Shown one piece after another: positions 1 through 8,889 of a DNA stretch of 64,000 nucleotides (positions are counted from its first letter, which is position 1; every line of letters begins with the position of its first letter). The translations under genes and the position numbers were made by a program. The DNA lies in NCBI RefSeq assembly GCF_003386535.1, contig NZ_QTTN01000020.1, positions 1 to 64,000 on the forward strand. The letters are read 5' to 3'. Source of the DNA: Paenibacillus taihuensis. GTDB lineage: Bacteria > Bacillota > Bacilli > Paenibacillales > Paenibacillaceae. The notes below the pieces were generated by a model. It made no database searches, was not told the origin of the DNA, and worked only from the letters and a program-made list of their open reading frames with translations.

Positions 1-354
1 AGCGTACTATGGCGTCTGCTGACTTCTCATGATAAATCTTGTTTCAACCGTAATTCGAAATGAATCTCCTCACGTCCATGAGACCTCCCACGGTAAGACG
101 ATTCACTTTCCTTCCATGCACCCGCATCATTTACATTGGCACGTCCGTGTAGTTAATTGGACTTCGTTATGTGTTGCAAACTCGTCCCGTGTCCTATGCC
201 TGATGATATTCGTGTTCCTCGGGTCGGAATTTTGCCTCCAGCTTCCTTCAGATTCCACCTCACAATGGACACCCTTGCTCTTGGCTAGTGGTTGGCAACT
301 ACAAGCCCCCACAGCGGACTTTCACCGCCTAGTTAATCGCCATGCGTGGCACAC
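1..354 (-). mobile_element. Group II intron (class C type), 5' part, cut by window edge
   Basis: Read on the minus strand, the segment starts GTGTGCCACGCATGG, matching the GUGYG 5' end of group II introns. It then follows the layout I recall for class C introns such as the Oceanobacillus iheyensis one: GCAAGGGTGTCC, GGTGGAATCTGAAGGAAGC, GAGGAACACGAA, GGGAGGTCT, and finally AGAAGTCAGCAGACGCCATA just inside the window edge, the stretch that usually lies before the maturase ORF. The maturase (LtrA-like reverse transcriptase) would therefore lie left of position 1. Insertion directly behind a terminator hairpin in the same orientation is the known habit of class C introns and is what is seen here. 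Apparent ORFs in this segment on either strand are accidental. Confidence 0.85.
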
Positions 355-384
355 AACAAAAGAGGATCCCCAAGGGACCCTCTT
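355..384 (-). terminator. Rho-independent terminator of the GH2 gene, intron target site
   Basis: Minus-strand stem AGAGGGTCCC / GGGGATCCTCT with a TTGG loop, followed by TTTTGTT, 25 bases after the GH2 stop codon. The intron begins immediately after the T tract. Confidence 0.8.
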
Positions 385-408
385 TCACTCACCACTTAAA
401 ACCAAACC

Positions 409-3165
409 CTACTTCACCCGCACCAAAATATCAAACGGATACCGCCCAGCGTTGCGGCCGTACAGCGCCACGCCGCCCCGATCCGCGGCGATCGCGAGCT
501 TGAAGCTGCGGCTGCGGTTCAGCTTGATTGCGATGCGGCTTGGCACCGCAATGCGGCACAGGTAGCCGAACGAGCCGGCGTCGTCGAGCTTGTTGTAGAT
601 CTCTTGATATTGCCACGAAAGCACACCGCGGCTATCGGCTGGATCATCCGGCAGCATGAACACGCCGACCTGCTCGCCGTCGATGCTCACCGCAATTTGC
701 GACGGATGCAGCTCATCATCCGTCATATAGTACGTATTGCTGTTGTACTCCACGTTCGCGTTGGCACCGTGCATGAAGTCGATGCCGTGCGCACGGTCAC
801 GCGCACCTTCGACGTTGCGGGCAAGCAGACGCTTCGCGCTCGCTTCGAAAGCAATCTCGATATGATGGATGGCGCCCTGCTCTTCTACGCTCGGCAACTC
901 CACATCATACACGAACTCCCCTTCCGAACCGCCGCTTGTTTTGCCTTCCTGAATGGAATTCCACTGGAACGGGAAGCTATGCGATTCGAAGCCAGTCACC
1001 GGCACCTGCAGGAACTGTCCTTCCGCCTCATACACGCCGCCGTCCACGCCGCTGCGCACGTCGAACGTCGTGAAGTTGCGCGTCACGACGCGGCCAGCCG
1101 CATCAACAAGACGAATTGCCAATACCGCAACCGCATCCTGCTTCGGCATATTCACTACGATTGGCGCTTCAATCGGCTTCACGCCGTAGCCGCCCCAAGC
1201 CAGTTCCACGCCACCGCGCTCACCCGTCACGCGCACGCCGAGGTTGTCGTACGTCAGCTCCCACGCAAGCGTGAGCTGCTGCCCGTGATACGAATCGGAG
1301 AAGCTCGACGCCAGCAGCGATACCGCAACTTGCTCGCCAGCCTGCACCGTCTTGCACGGTGGTCCGTCGACGACGATAAAGTCCGGCGTATGCAGATCCG
1401 CCAGCGACATGCCAGGCACCAGCTCTTCATAGCCAAAATGCTTATCCGTGCCGTTCAGCCGGTAATAGCCGTTGAACTCATTCGTCACGTCGCGGAACTC
1501 CGTGAAGACGAATCCGCACATTTTGTCATGGCGGCGGAATTCATTCATCATGTACCAGTAGTGCCAAGCGAGATCGCTGTCGCCTGCTCCGTTCGTGAAG
1601 CCCCATACGTTGCCGCACTCGCTGTTCATCAGCGGCGCATCGCCTTGAACATTGCCGTCGATGTAGTTGAAGCCCGAGCCCGGATACGTCTTCTCTACAA
1701 TCTCCGTCACATGCGCACGAAGCTGCTCATAGCCGTTGATATAAAAATGCCATGTATTCAAGTCCGATTCCACATGGTCGTAGTTGCAAGGCGAGTTATC
1801 CTCGACGATCCGCGTCGGATCTAGCTGCTTCGCCCAGCGATACATCCCTCTGACCCACTCCTGCGTCTCCGGCAAATAATTGTGCGGCGCGAACGATTGC
1901 GACGTTAAGCTGGAATCTTTTGCATTCGTCTTCAGTCCCCACGTCTCGTTGAACATCACCCAGGATATAATCGATGGATGGTTATAGTCGCGCTCGATAA
2001 TCTCTCTGGATTCGCTCTCGTAAGACGCTCTAGCCGTCTCGTCCGGATTGCCCCAGAAGCATGGCATATCCTCCATCACAAGCATGCCAAGCTTATCCGC
2101 CCAGTACAGCTTGCGCGGCTCCTCCGGTTTGATATGAATCCGGACAAAATTAAGCCCCAGCCGCTTCAGCAAATAAATCTCATCCTGCATCTCGTCATCC
2201 GTCGGATACGTAAAATAGCCCGTCTGATGATATGACTGATCCAGCGTACCATTGATATAGATCGGCTTGCCGTTGAGCGTAATCCAGCGGTAATTCCGAT
2301 CGCCGAACAACGCGGTGCCGACTTCACGAATGCCGAAATAAGTGGATACCACATCATCGGAAACAGCAGCAGTACCAGACAGCGTAATCGTTCCCTCATA
2401 CAGATGAGGCGTCTCCGGACTCCACAGCTGCGGATCACTCACGACAAAAGAAGTGCTCACTTCGTTCTCGCCTTCCACGAGCGCCGCAGTGAAAGCATGC
2501 CGCACAGCGCCGTCAGCAAAGCTGAACTGCAAGCTCGCTTCTCCCGCTTCGCCAGCCACAATGACAGCTTTTACGCTAATCGTGCCATCAATAGCTGTCG
2601 CGAATTTTGCAGATTGAATATAAGATTGCGAACGCGCCTCCAGCCATACCGGCTGCCAGATGCCGCGGATTTCCCCGTAACCCTGCTTCCCGCGCGCTTG
2701 ATAATCATGGTCGTAATCCGTTGCACTTACGATAATCGTATTCGCTGCATCCGTCCGCCACACAGCCGTAACATCGAACTCGAAGTCGCCGTAACCGCCA
2801 GTGTGCGAGCCAATATGCGCGCCATTCACCCAAACCTCAGAGCGGTAATCAACGGCACCGAAGCGCAGGAACACACGCGATCCGCTCACCGCTGGCGCCC
2901 AGGTCACGCTCTTCTTGTACAAGCCCGTACCGCGCTCGCCGCGGCCAATTCCCGACAGCGGGCTTGCCCAAGAGAAAGGCACAATAATTTCACTGTCAAA
3001 ATCACCCGCAGGTGCCTCGAAACCGTTTTCAGCTTCAGCCGAAGTATCGAGACGGAAATCCCATGTTCCGTTCAAATTGAGCCATTCCCCGCGCTCCCAG
3101 TCGGGACGCGGATATTCAGGACGAGGAATCTGTTTCAATGCAGACGTTAATGCTTGTGCAGTCAT
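409..3165 (-). CDS. GH2 family glycosidase (beta-galactosidase/beta-glucuronidase type)
   Basis: About 918 residues. The N-terminal segment (RPEYPRPDW...LNGTWDF) is the usual opening of GH2 sugar-binding domains, followed by immunoglobulin-like and TIM-barrel domains. The acid/base glutamate is in FNETWG and the nucleophile candidate in NSECGNVWG. No signal peptide, so it is presumably cytoplasmic and acts on imported oligosaccharides; the exact sugar cannot be read. A C-terminal extension of roughly 180 residues goes beyond the catalytic core and resembles the C-terminal domain of the divergent ArsR-type regulator at 3317-4267. The ATG at 3165 is chosen because the in-frame GTG at 3177 lies only two bases from the AAGGGAAGG ribosome-binding site; the spacing to the ATG is a little long (14 bases). 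Confidence 0.85.
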   Translation of the reverse strand: MTAQALTSALKQIPRPEYPRPDWERGEWLNLNGTWDFRLDTSAEAENGFEAPAGDFDSEIIVPFSWASPLSGIGRGERGTGLYKKSVTWAPAVSGSRVFLRFGAVDYRSEVWVNGAHIGSHTGGYGDFEFDVTAVWRTDAANTIIVSATDYDHDYQARGKQGYGEIRGIWQPVWLEARSQSYIQSAKFATAIDGTISVKAVIVAGEAGEASLQFSFADGAVRHAFTAALVEGENEVSTSFVVSDPQLWSPETPHLYEGTITLSGTAAVSDDVVSTYFGIREVGTALFGDRNYRWITLNGKPIYINGTLDQSYHQTGYFTYPTDDEMQDEIYLLKRLGLNFVRIHIKPEEPRKLYWADKLGMLVMEDMPCFWGNPDETARASYESESREIIERDYNHPSIISWVMFNETWGLKTNAKDSSLTSQSFAPHNYLPETQEWVRGMYRWAKQLDPTRIVEDNSPCNYDHVESDLNTWHFYINGYEQLRAHVTEIVEKTYPGSGFNYIDGNVQGDAPLMNSECGNVWGFTNGAGDSDLAWHYWYMMNEFRRHDKMCGFVFTEFRDVTNEFNGYYRLNGTDKHFGYEELVPGMSLADLHTPDFIVVDGPPCKTVQAGEQVAVSLLASSFSDSYHGQQLTLAWELTYDNLGVRVTGERGGVELAWGGYGVKPIEAPIVVNMPKQDAVAVLAIRLVDAAGRVVTRNFTTFDVRSGVDGGVYEAEGQFLQVPVTGFESHSFPFQWNSIQEGKTSGGSEGEFVYDVELPSVEEQGAIHHIEIAFEASAKRLLARNVEGARDRAHGIDFMHGANANVEYNSNTYYMTDDELHPSQIAVSIDGEQVGVFMLPDDPADSRGVLSWQYQEIYNKLDDAGSFGYLCRIAVPSRIAIKLNRSRSFKLAIAADRGGVALYGRNAGRYPFDILVRVK

Positions 3166-3249
3166 TGCGTATAGCACAACCTTCCCTTAAAGTGGATTTG
3201 CCCCCATTTTAGCACCAGTATATAGTTTAATCAATATATATATTACACT

Positions 3250-3278
3250 TTTACAATATTGCGATTATCGGGTACACT
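3250..3278 (+). promoter_or_regulatory. Probable sigma-A promoter of the ArsR-type gene
   Basis: TTTACA, 17-base spacer, TACACT, about 40 bases before the GTG start. It lies in the 151-base divergent gap shared with the GH2 gene; the neighbouring AT-rich stretch 3228-3246 may serve the GH2 promoter or an operator. Confidence 0.55.
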
Positions 3279-3316
3279 ACTTCTATAACTATGATGACTG
3301 TCGAAGGGCTGGTTAA

Positions 3317-4267
3317 GTGAAGCCAATGAGCGAAATCAAACAAGATACGAGTACGAAGGATACGATCAGATACCCCTCTTCCCGCATAGTCGATGTGGCC
3401 AAAGCGCTCTCCGGCGATGTTCGGGTGCGCATTCTGGAGGCGCTCGGCGAGAAGTCGATGAGCGTCAGCCAGCTGGCGGAAGCGCTTGGCGTAGCGCAGC
3501 CGACAATCTCCATTAACGTGCAAATTCTTGAAAGCGTAGAGCTCGTCACATCCACGACCGGCGCGAACCGGGAAAAGATATGCTCCGTCACCGGACGCTC
3601 CATTCTGCTCGAGCTGCCAGTCAAGCTCGGCGAAGGGCTGCATCGCACGGAGGAGCTGCATATGCCGATCGGCATGTATGCGCACTGCTCGATCGAACCA
3701 ACCTGCGGCATCGCGACGCGAGACGGCGCCCATGTCGGTTCCGTCGACGATCCGCGCGTCTTTTATTTGCCGGAGCGAGTCGATGCTGCGCTGCTCTGGT
3801 TCTCCGGCGCGGGATATATTGAGTATTACTTCGCCAATCCGATGCCGCCTGGCGTCACGATTGATGAGCTATGGTTCAGCGCGGAGCTCTGCTCGGAAGC
3901 GCCTCACTTCCAGATGGACTGGCCTTCGGACATCTCGCTGTACATCAACGATCAGCTCGTCGGCGTATTCACAAGTCCCGGCGACCTCGGCGACCGCAAA
4001 GGCAAGCTGACGCCGGACAAATGGAGCGGCACCGAATACGGCCAGCTTACCGAGTGGCGCATCACCGCTGCAGGCAGCCAAGTGAACGGCACTGCCTCCT
4101 CCGCCGTGACGATCGAATCGCTTGGTCTGCAGTACAACAAGCCGATTCGCGTACGCATTGAGGTGGCTGAGGATGCGGTGAACTGCCGCGGTCTGAACCT
4201 GTTCGGCACTAACTTCGGCGACCACCGGCAGGACCTGCTGCTGTCGTTTATTCGCTATTCGGACTAG
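3317..4267 (+). CDS. ArsR-type regulator with glycosidase-like C-terminal domain
   Basis: 316 residues, much longer than the ~100 of a plain ArsR repressor. Residues about 22-95 form the winged helix (LAEALGVAQPTISINVQIL as recognition region). A Cys pair in HCSIEPTCG (124 and 130) could bind metal or form a disulfide. Residues about 183-312 form a domain that can be aligned by eye with the end of the divergent GH2 enzyme: ISLYINDQLVGVF in the regulator against IAVSIDGEQVGVF in the enzyme, and GLNLFGTNFG against GVALYGRNAG. I infer a sugar-sensing domain and control of the GH2 gene. Start is GTG with AAGG nine bases upstream. No other effector domain is visible. Confidence 0.75.
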   Translation: MKPMSEIKQDTSTKDTIRYPSSRIVDVAKALSGDVRVRILEALGEKSMSVSQLAEALGVAQPTISINVQILESVELVTSTTGANREKICSVTGRSILLELPVKLGEGLHRTEELHMPIGMYAHCSIEPTCGIATRDGAHVGSVDDPRVFYLPERVDAALLWFSGAGYIEYYFANPMPPGVTIDELWFSAELCSEAPHFQMDWPSDISLYINDQLVGVFTSPGDLGDRKGKLTPDKWSGTEYGQLTEWRITAAGSQVNGTASSAVTIESLGLQYNKPIRVRIEVAEDAVNCRGLNLFGTNFGDHRQDLLLSFIRYSD

Positions 4268-4296
4268 CGCTTGTGATAACAAGAGCAACTGCAAAT

Positions 4297-4333
4297 AAGC
4301 GCAAGGAGCGTACTCGGACGCCCCTTGCGCTTT
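4297..4333. terminator. Bidirectional terminator between convergent genes
   Basis: AGCGCAAGG and CCTTGCGCT stem with an inner GCG/CGC pair; T-rich on the plus side (TTTCGTATTTTATT). Serves the ArsR-type gene and probably the GH38 gene ending at 4349. Confidence 0.7.
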
Positions 4334-4348
4334 CGTATTTTATTCCGC

Positions 4349-7300
4349 TTACTCCGATGGAATAATCAGCTGTACAGTCTTGATCTCGAATGGCGCAAAC
4401 GCGAGCGGAAGGCTGCCATCGACAGCTTCCAGTTGCTCTTGCTTGTTCTCCATTAGATCGGTCAGCCACGCTTCCTCCACTGGAAGGCCAACGCGAAGCG
4501 CCGATTGCACGGAGGTACCGCTTGTTTCATACAGGCGAACAATGATCGCGTCACTGTCCTCTGCTTTCTTCACTGCCTCGATCATCACATTCGCATGAGC
4601 CGGCTGGAAGAAAGAACGCGCCGACGCGGACTGATCGTTAGCCGCGTCACCTGCGGCGCGCGCTGTTCGGAGCGGTACGTTCAGCTCGTAGCCTTGTTTA
4701 TATACCTCAGCCGCAACATGATCTCCGGCATGCGGGTAAAGCGAATACGTGAACATATGCTCCGCCTTATCCGCTTCCGGATCCGGATGTGTCGAGCTGC
4801 GCAGCAAGTTCAGATCGAGCGTGCTTCCCTCGGCGCGGTAGCCGTATTTGCAATCATTAAGCAGCGCTGCGCCGTAGCTTGGCTCGGACAGGTCCACATA
4901 ATGATGCGCGCAAATCTCATCCTTGGCATAATCCCACATCGTGTTGCGGTGCGTCTGACGGTTCAAATATCCGAACTGAATTTCACAAGCGGCGCGCTCC
5001 GAACGGACGTTCAGCGGGAAGGAGGTGCGGAGCATCTTCTCCGTTTCCTTCCAGTCGACCGTCGTCACGAAGTCGATACGCCGGCTGCCCTCTGTCAGCG
5101 TAACCTTCTGAATGATGACAGACTCGCCGAATTGATAACAGTGTATAACACCTGCCGACGGGCCGGACTCGAAGGATGACGTCTCGATCAGCTTGAGCGC
5201 CATGCCGCCGGTCTCGCGATAATCTTGGCGGAAGTCCCACGCATCGCCTTTGTCGTCGTACACCTGCAGCAGATTCGCGCTCTGGCCAGCCGCGATAACC
5301 TCGCGCTTGTGCTCCTTATCGAAGACGGATACGATCGCGCCATCAGCGCCAAAAGCAACCTTCAGCAGCTCGTTCTCCATGCTGCGATCGTCCATGCACA
5401 CGCTTGGCGATTCTGGCACACTTACCGTTGCGACCGATGCCGTCGACACCGATTCCGTTGCCGCGATACCCATCGCCGGAACCGTCACACGCTGCCAGCT
5501 TCCACCTTCGCGCTCCAGCCATTCGGTACGCTCCCACGGCAACGAGTTGAATACCGTGAGCGCTTCACCGGCTACTGCCGAGGAAGCCGATTCCGAAGCC
5601 GCAGCACTCGCACCGGCTGCAACCGCGACCGGCGAAGACGATTGCCGCTTCGCAATTGCCTCATACCGTTCAGCAATCAACGCTTCAACTCGATCCAGCA
5701 GCACCGCATACCGCTCCAGCGATTCATCGTACACCCGCTTAATGGACGAGCCCGGAAGAATGTCATGGAACTGGTACAGCAGCACTTCCTTCCAGATTTC
5801 CTCAAGCTCAGCCTGCGGATAAGAGACGCCGCACACGACACGTGCCAACACCGCGGCGAATTCCAGCTCGCGCAGCGCTTTCTCCAGCTTGCGATTATAC
5901 CGCTTGTTCCGCGCTTGGCTCGTCAGCGTCCCTTGATGCTTCTCCAGGTACAGCTCTCCGCGCCATGTTTGGTAGCTCGCCTGCTTCTCGGCGAGCTTCT
6001 CGAAGAACACCGCGGATGGCTCCTGCACGACCGGACTGAGTCCAAGCAAGTTCTTCTCCCGCGCAAGCCGCTCCAGATGCTCTTCGCCCGGACCGCCGCC
6101 GCCGTCGCCAATGCCGAACAGCATGAGGCAGTGGTCGGAAATATTCTTATCGAGGTATTCCGACTCCGCCTTCACAATCGAACGCGGCGCAGCCGGACTG
6201 TTGTATGTGTCCTCCGGCGGCATATGCGTCAGCACCTTGGAGCCGTCGATCCCTTCCCACATGAACGTGTGGTGCGGATGGCGGTTATAGGTGCTCCATG
6301 ACAGCTTCTGCGTCATCATGTAGTCGACGCCGGATTTGCTCAAGATCTGCGGCAGCGCCGCGGTGTAGCCGAACACGTCGGGCATCCACAGCGTCTTCAT
6401 CTCTTGCCCGAACTCCTGCATGAAATACCGCTTGCCGTATAGAACCTGCCGGACGAGCGCTTCCCCGCCAGGCACATTCGTGTCCGACTCGACCCACATC
6501 GCGCCTTGCGGCTCCCAGCGTCCTTCTTTCACGCGCTCCTTCACACGCGCATACAGCGCAGGATAGTGCGTCTTCATCCACTCGTACAGCTGCGGTTGAC
6601 TCGCGCCGAACACATAATCCGGATAGCGCTCCATCATCGCCAGCGCCGTCGAGAACGTCCGCGCTCCCTTGCGGATCGTCTCGCGGATCGGCCACAGCCA
6701 CGCGAGATCGATATGCGCATGGCCGATCGCGCTGATCGTCAGCGCCGGATCTCCGCCCCGCTTCGCCAGCTGCTCGCCGAGCAGCGCGCTTGCCTTCGCG
6801 ATGCGCTCATCAGTCAGCTCCGTAAGCACGAGCGTCACCTCGTAGAGCGCATGAGCGATCTTCTCCTTGCGCGCGGAGCCTTGCGGCAGCTTCTCGGCGG
6901 TTTCCAGCAGCACCTCGGCATCGTAGTAGAGCTGGCGAACGTTCTCGCGGCAGATCGCGATGACCGCTTCCTTGAGCGTGCCGCTGCGATAACGGCCGAA
7001 CAGATCGTTACAGCCCGCATCGCCCCACAGATCAATAACCTCATCCCCAGCGGACGATTCGCTGATGTGGACAACCCGTTTGCCAGGCAAGCCGAGCGAG
7101 TAGTCGAACTCCGAGTTAATGTTCGTCAGGCCCTGCACCGGCGAACCTGCTTCATCGACCAAGCACAGCTCCCCGTTCACATCGATCAACAGAACAATTT
7201 TGGCACCGCGCGCTTCTTCCGGTACTTGCCCTGCAAAATGAAACCATGCGCAGTCCCACAGCTCGCCCCACCGAACTCCAGCCGCTACATCCAACTGTCT

Positions 7301-7444
7301 GCCGGACATTCGCTCCGCATACGGGACAGGCTCCTTCGTCACCCAAGCTGTAACCGCTAATGTCGAGAGCGGACGGTAGATATGTTCCTCCAGTCGCCCA
7401 AGCATAGACCGCATCTGATCGAACTTAATTGTTTCGTATGGCAT
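4349..7444 (-). CDS. GH38 alpha-mannosidase
   Basis: 1031 residues, typical of bacterial GH38 enzymes. Zinc-binding motif GHAHIDLAW, nucleophile aspartate in WMPDVFGYTAALPQIL, and the glycine-rich FGIGDGGGGPG stretch are all present, so the enzyme should be an active retaining alpha-mannosidase. N-terminal ~230 residues are the extra domain found in the longer members. No signal peptide, so cytoplasmic. ATG at 7444 has AAGGAG six bases upstream. An operator and a cre site lie in its promoter (7512-7575), and the GntR-LacI repressor gene sits directly upstream on the same strand, separated by a terminator, which points to dedicated repression plus catabolite control. Confidence 0.93.
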   Translation of the reverse strand: MPYETIKFDQMRSMLGRLEEHIYRPLSTLAVTAWVTKEPVPYAERMSGRQLDVAAGVRWGELWDCAWFHFAGQVPEEARGAKIVLLIDVNGELCLVDEAGSPVQGLTNINSEFDYSLGLPGKRVVHISESSAGDEVIDLWGDAGCNDLFGRYRSGTLKEAVIAICRENVRQLYYDAEVLLETAEKLPQGSARKEKIAHALYEVTLVLTELTDERIAKASALLGEQLAKRGGDPALTISAIGHAHIDLAWLWPIRETIRKGARTFSTALAMMERYPDYVFGASQPQLYEWMKTHYPALYARVKERVKEGRWEPQGAMWVESDTNVPGGEALVRQVLYGKRYFMQEFGQEMKTLWMPDVFGYTAALPQILSKSGVDYMMTQKLSWSTYNRHPHHTFMWEGIDGSKVLTHMPPEDTYNSPAAPRSIVKAESEYLDKNISDHCLMLFGIGDGGGGPGEEHLERLAREKNLLGLSPVVQEPSAVFFEKLAEKQASYQTWRGELYLEKHQGTLTSQARNKRYNRKLEKALRELEFAAVLARVVCGVSYPQAELEEIWKEVLLYQFHDILPGSSIKRVYDESLERYAVLLDRVEALIAERYEAIAKRQSSSPVAVAAGASAAASESASSAVAGEALTVFNSLPWERTEWLEREGGSWQRVTVPAMGIAATESVSTASVATVSVPESPSVCMDDRSMENELLKVAFGADGAIVSVFDKEHKREVIAAGQSANLLQVYDDKGDAWDFRQDYRETGGMALKLIETSSFESGPSAGVIHCYQFGESVIIQKVTLTEGSRRIDFVTTVDWKETEKMLRTSFPLNVRSERAACEIQFGYLNRQTHRNTMWDYAKDEICAHHYVDLSEPSYGAALLNDCKYGYRAEGSTLDLNLLRSSTHPDPEADKAEHMFTYSLYPHAGDHVAAEVYKQGYELNVPLRTARAAGDAANDQSASARSFFQPAHANVMIEAVKKAEDSDAIIVRLYETSGTSVQSALRVGLPVEEAWLTDLMENKQEQLEAVDGSLPLAFAPFEIKTVQLIIPSE

Positions 7445-7511
7445 CCGAGTCTCCTTTTCTGCAGCAGCTGCACTGTCCTAGATTTGTCCATCCAAACCTG
7501 GAGCAGGATTT

Positions 7512-7525
7512 AGTAAACGTTTACA
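7512..7525. promoter_or_regulatory. cre-like catabolite repression site
   Basis: AGTAAACGTTTACA contains the perfect palindrome GTAAACGTTTAC and differs from the CcpA consensus core TGTAAACGTTTACA in one base. It lies just downstream of the predicted transcription start of the GH38 gene, a roadblock position. Confidence 0.7.
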
Positions 7526-7539
7526 TTGTTGTGTATAAT

Positions 7540-7575
7540 AATATAATACATATCCAATATATATTCAATATGTAT
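7540..7575 (-). promoter_or_regulatory. GH38 promoter with overlapping repressor operator
   Basis: Minus-strand promoter TTGAAT, 17 bases, TATATT. Positions 7546-7575 form a near-perfect 30-bp palindrome (arms ATACATAT and ATATGTAT) covering the -35 and the spacer. It contains AATATATATTCAATAT, found identically at 8868-8883 before the repressor gene. Confidence 0.7.
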
Positions 7576-7587
7576 TATTAAATAAAA

Positions 7588-7621
7588 AAGAACCTTTCTA
7601 CTTTTTCTAGAAAGGTTCTTT
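7588..7621 (-). terminator. Terminator of the GntR-LacI gene
   Basis: Perfect stem AAGAACCTTTCTA / TAGAAAGGTTCTT with T tracts on both sides. It separates the repressor gene from the GH38 promoter. Confidence 0.85.
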
Positions 7622-7665
7622 CCTTTTTCCGCGCCACTTGCACCGCTCGCTCCACGCACCATAAC

Positions 7666-8841
7666 TTACTTATCGTTCGACTTCAGCGGACCTGTCGACT
7701 GCCGTACAACAAGCTCAGGCTTCATGATCATTTTGCTATACTTATGCTCCGACGCTTGCTTGTCATTAATAACCTCAATCAGCTTGTTCGCTGCCTTATA
7801 GCCAATCTCGTACTCGAACTGCTTCACATGCGTAAATATACTCATATCCTCTGCAATCGAGGTCGGATCATCGAAGCTGACAATCGACAGATCGTCCGGC
7901 ACCGAGAGCCCGCACTGACGCGCAGCCCGATACACCTGCATGCCGAGCTTGCTGTTGAGCGTAATATACGCCGTTGCCATTCGATTGCGAATATACCGAT
8001 ACAACGGATGCTTCTCCTCGACCTCCGAGACCGGAGAGAACTCGGTAATAATATGCGCCGGATTAATGAGCGCGCCTTTCTTCTTCAGCGCGTCCATGTA
8101 TCCTTGAATCCGCTCCTGCACCGTCACCGTCTGGATCGGCGAGTCCGAACAGATGGCAATTTCCCGGTGACCCAGCTCCCACAGATGATCGACTGCAAGT
8201 TCTGCTCCTGCACGACCGTCCCCGGCTATATAATGCGTCTCCACGCCAGGCAAATAACGGTCGATCAGAATGAATGGATAATTGGACAGCTTCATGCCAA
8301 GAATCTCGACATTGTACTGCTCCTCGTCCACAGGGAAGATCAGCATTCCTTCTGCGCCCATCTCCATCAGCGTCTGAATCGCTTCATTCTCCACCGACAG
8401 CACGCTGTTCGAGAGCATAATCACGGTCCGGTAGCCCTTCTCCATGAGGGCATTCTGTACGCCCTGTGTCAGCCGTGCGGCAAAATAATCATAGATCGAG
8501 GGCAGAATGAGCCCGATAATCCCTGACTTCGTGCTCGCCTGAGTCACCGGCTCATGGCGGACTGTCGCATTGCTCACTGCCGTCGGCCTTGTCTCCGCCG
8601 CAACCGCTTCTCCTGCTTGCCCGCTAACGAAGCTTCCTCTTCCCGGCACCCGCGTGATGACATTCTCATTAGCTAAGCCAGTAAGCGCATTAACAACGGT
8701 AATCTTGCTCACGTTGAAGCGCTCCATAAGCTCCTTCTCGGTCGGAATGCGATCGCCTTCCTTGAGACCGTTCGAGCTGATCAGGCTGCGAATATAATCT
8801 TGAATCTTCTGATACAGCGGTACCCGATCCATAGCGTTCAT
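7666..8841 (-). CDS. GntR-LacI hybrid transcriptional repressor
   Basis: About 391 residues. Residues ~5-75 are a GntR winged helix (PLYQKIQDYI, RIPTEKELMERFNVSKITV, GRGSFVSG). After a linker comes a LacI-type sugar-binding domain from about residue 110 (IGLILPSIYDYFAARLTQG, GHREIAICSD, SIVSFDDP). Such hybrids, like AraR, release DNA on binding a sugar. The two operators at 7546-7575 and 8860-8883 suggest it represses both the GH38 mannosidase gene and itself. ATG 8841 follows GGTGG by five bases; the ATG nine bases later is an alternative start. It is a paralogue of the protein at 17750-18886. Confidence 0.88.
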   Translation of the reverse strand: MNAMDRVPLYQKIQDYIRSLISSNGLKEGDRIPTEKELMERFNVSKITVVNALTGLANENVITRVPGRGSFVSGQAGEAVAAETRPTAVSNATVRHEPVTQASTKSGIIGLILPSIYDYFAARLTQGVQNALMEKGYRTVIMLSNSVLSVENEAIQTLMEMGAEGMLIFPVDEEQYNVEILGMKLSNYPFILIDRYLPGVETHYIAGDGRAGAELAVDHLWELGHREIAICSDSPIQTVTVQERIQGYMDALKKKGALINPAHIITEFSPVSEVEEKHPLYRYIRNRMATAYITLNSKLGMQVYRAARQCGLSVPDDLSIVSFDDPTSIAEDMSIFTHVKQFEYEIGYKAANKLIEVINDKQASEHKYSKMIMKPELVVRQSTGPLKSNDK

Positions 8842-8859
8842 TAAAGCCACCACTCATTC

Positions 8860-8883
8860 TGAATATTAATATATATTCAATAT
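8860..8883 (-). promoter_or_regulatory. Autoregulatory operator of the GntR-LacI gene
   Basis: TGAATATTAATATATATTCA (8860-8879) is an inverted repeat with 7-bp arms, and 8868-8883 repeats exactly the 16 bases found in the GH38 operator. It lies between a likely -10 (TATACT) and the start codon. Confidence 0.65.
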
Positions 8884-8889
8884 AGTATA

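Noticed and set aside
29-565. Open frame of 178 codons across the left end, plus strand
   Set aside because: It reads antisense through the group II intron and into the 3' end of the GH2 gene; no ribosome-binding site and no family motif.
604-1824. Long plus-strand frames opposite the GH2, GH38 and other minus-strand enzymes (for example 406 codons here)
   Set aside because: Typical antisense shadows in G+C-rich coding DNA: Arg/His/Leu-rich composition and no motifs.
3228-3246. Further operator of the GntR-LacI repressor before the first GH2 gene
   Set aside because: TCAATATATATATTAC is AT-rich and only loosely similar to the two clear operators; not enough to claim a site.
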